This document shows positions 4,921 through 5,017 of a DNA stretch of 5,017 bases, one piece after another. Made by a program: the position numbers and the translations under genes. The stretch is from the NCBI GenBank assembly GCA_039029535.1, contig JBCCFW010000289.1, positions 1-5,017 of the forward strand, in the 5' to 3' direction. Below the pieces are notes generated by a model. It did not search any database, was not told the DNA's origin, and saw only the letters and a list, made by a program, of their open reading frames with translations. How positions within the stretch are numbered: position 1 is the first letter of the stretch; every line of letters begins with the position of its first letter. The stretch is from JBCCFW01 sp039029535 (lineage in GTDB: Bacteria > Acidobacteriota > JBCCFW01).

Positions 4921-5017
4921 CGGTAAAGAGGCAGCCCTCCGAGAGCGAGCTCGCGCAATGACGTCGAGTGAGACGTTCCCCATTCCGAGCAGGCTGTCCG
5001 ACGCCGACTGCCGAGAC

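Noticed and set aside
4945..4954. 10-bp palindrome GCGAGCTCGC in the upstream region
   Set aside because: Short self-complementary GC-rich words are expected by chance in this composition, and it has no clear link to a promoter or start.
4812..4958. 49-residue N-terminal extension of the secreted protein from an upstream in-frame ATG at 4958
   Set aside because: It would place the signal peptide internally, the extension is not protein-like, and it would translate through the structured leader. The ATG at 4811 has its own ribosome binding site.
1..5017. CRISPR array, insertion sequence, phage or defence genes
   Set aside because: No regularly spaced repeats, transposase, integrase or nuclease motifs are visible. 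All coding space is taken by housekeeping and envelope genes.

Overview
The window is a high-GC (by eye about two-thirds G+C) chromosomal stretch of a bacterium, and every gene I can support lies on the minus strand. The gene set is bacterial: an HU/IHF-family nucleoid protein, the twin-arginine translocation (Tat) proteins TatA/B and TatC, a membrane-anchored parvulin-type foldase, and two Sec-exported proteins. The strong GC-rich codon bias, a SurA/PrsA-like foldase, and a large secreted protein with fibronectin-III-like 'GYxVYR' motifs and a DxDxDG calcium-loop motif would suit a Gram-negative of the Myxococcota/Deltaproteobacteria type or a relative. The taxon cannot be fixed from this sequence. 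I see no mobile element, CRISPR array, tRNA or rRNA.

Reading in the direction of transcription (right to left): 4812-5017 is the upstream region and mRNA leader of a 504-residue secreted protein (4811 to 3297). The leader holds a perfect 12-bp inverted repeat whose downstream arm contains the ribosome binding site, plus an inner 8-bp hairpin that abuts it. Next comes a 210-bp gap (3087-3296) with two GC-rich hairpins that could end the first transcript, a weak promoter candidate, and a perfect dyad just before the next gene. Then follows a compact set of genes: HU-like protein (3086-2820), 39-bp gap, TatA/B-type protein (2780-2358), 4-bp ATGA overlap, TatC (2361-1630), 69-bp gap, parvulin-like foldase (1560-565), 52-bp gap, and a secreted tandem SH3b-domain protein (512 to beyond base 1).

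The five downstream genes are probably one transcription unit. TatB and TatC form the receptor for folded twin-arginine substrates. The foldase and the SH3b protein are predicted to act outside the cytoplasmic membrane, so the cluster is mostly about export and envelope quality. HU at the head of the cluster is the odd member. The most unusual observations are the nested inverted repeats able to bury the ribosome binding site of the secreted-protein gene, and a parvulin domain that has lost both conserved histidines. No completely new multi-gene system is evident.
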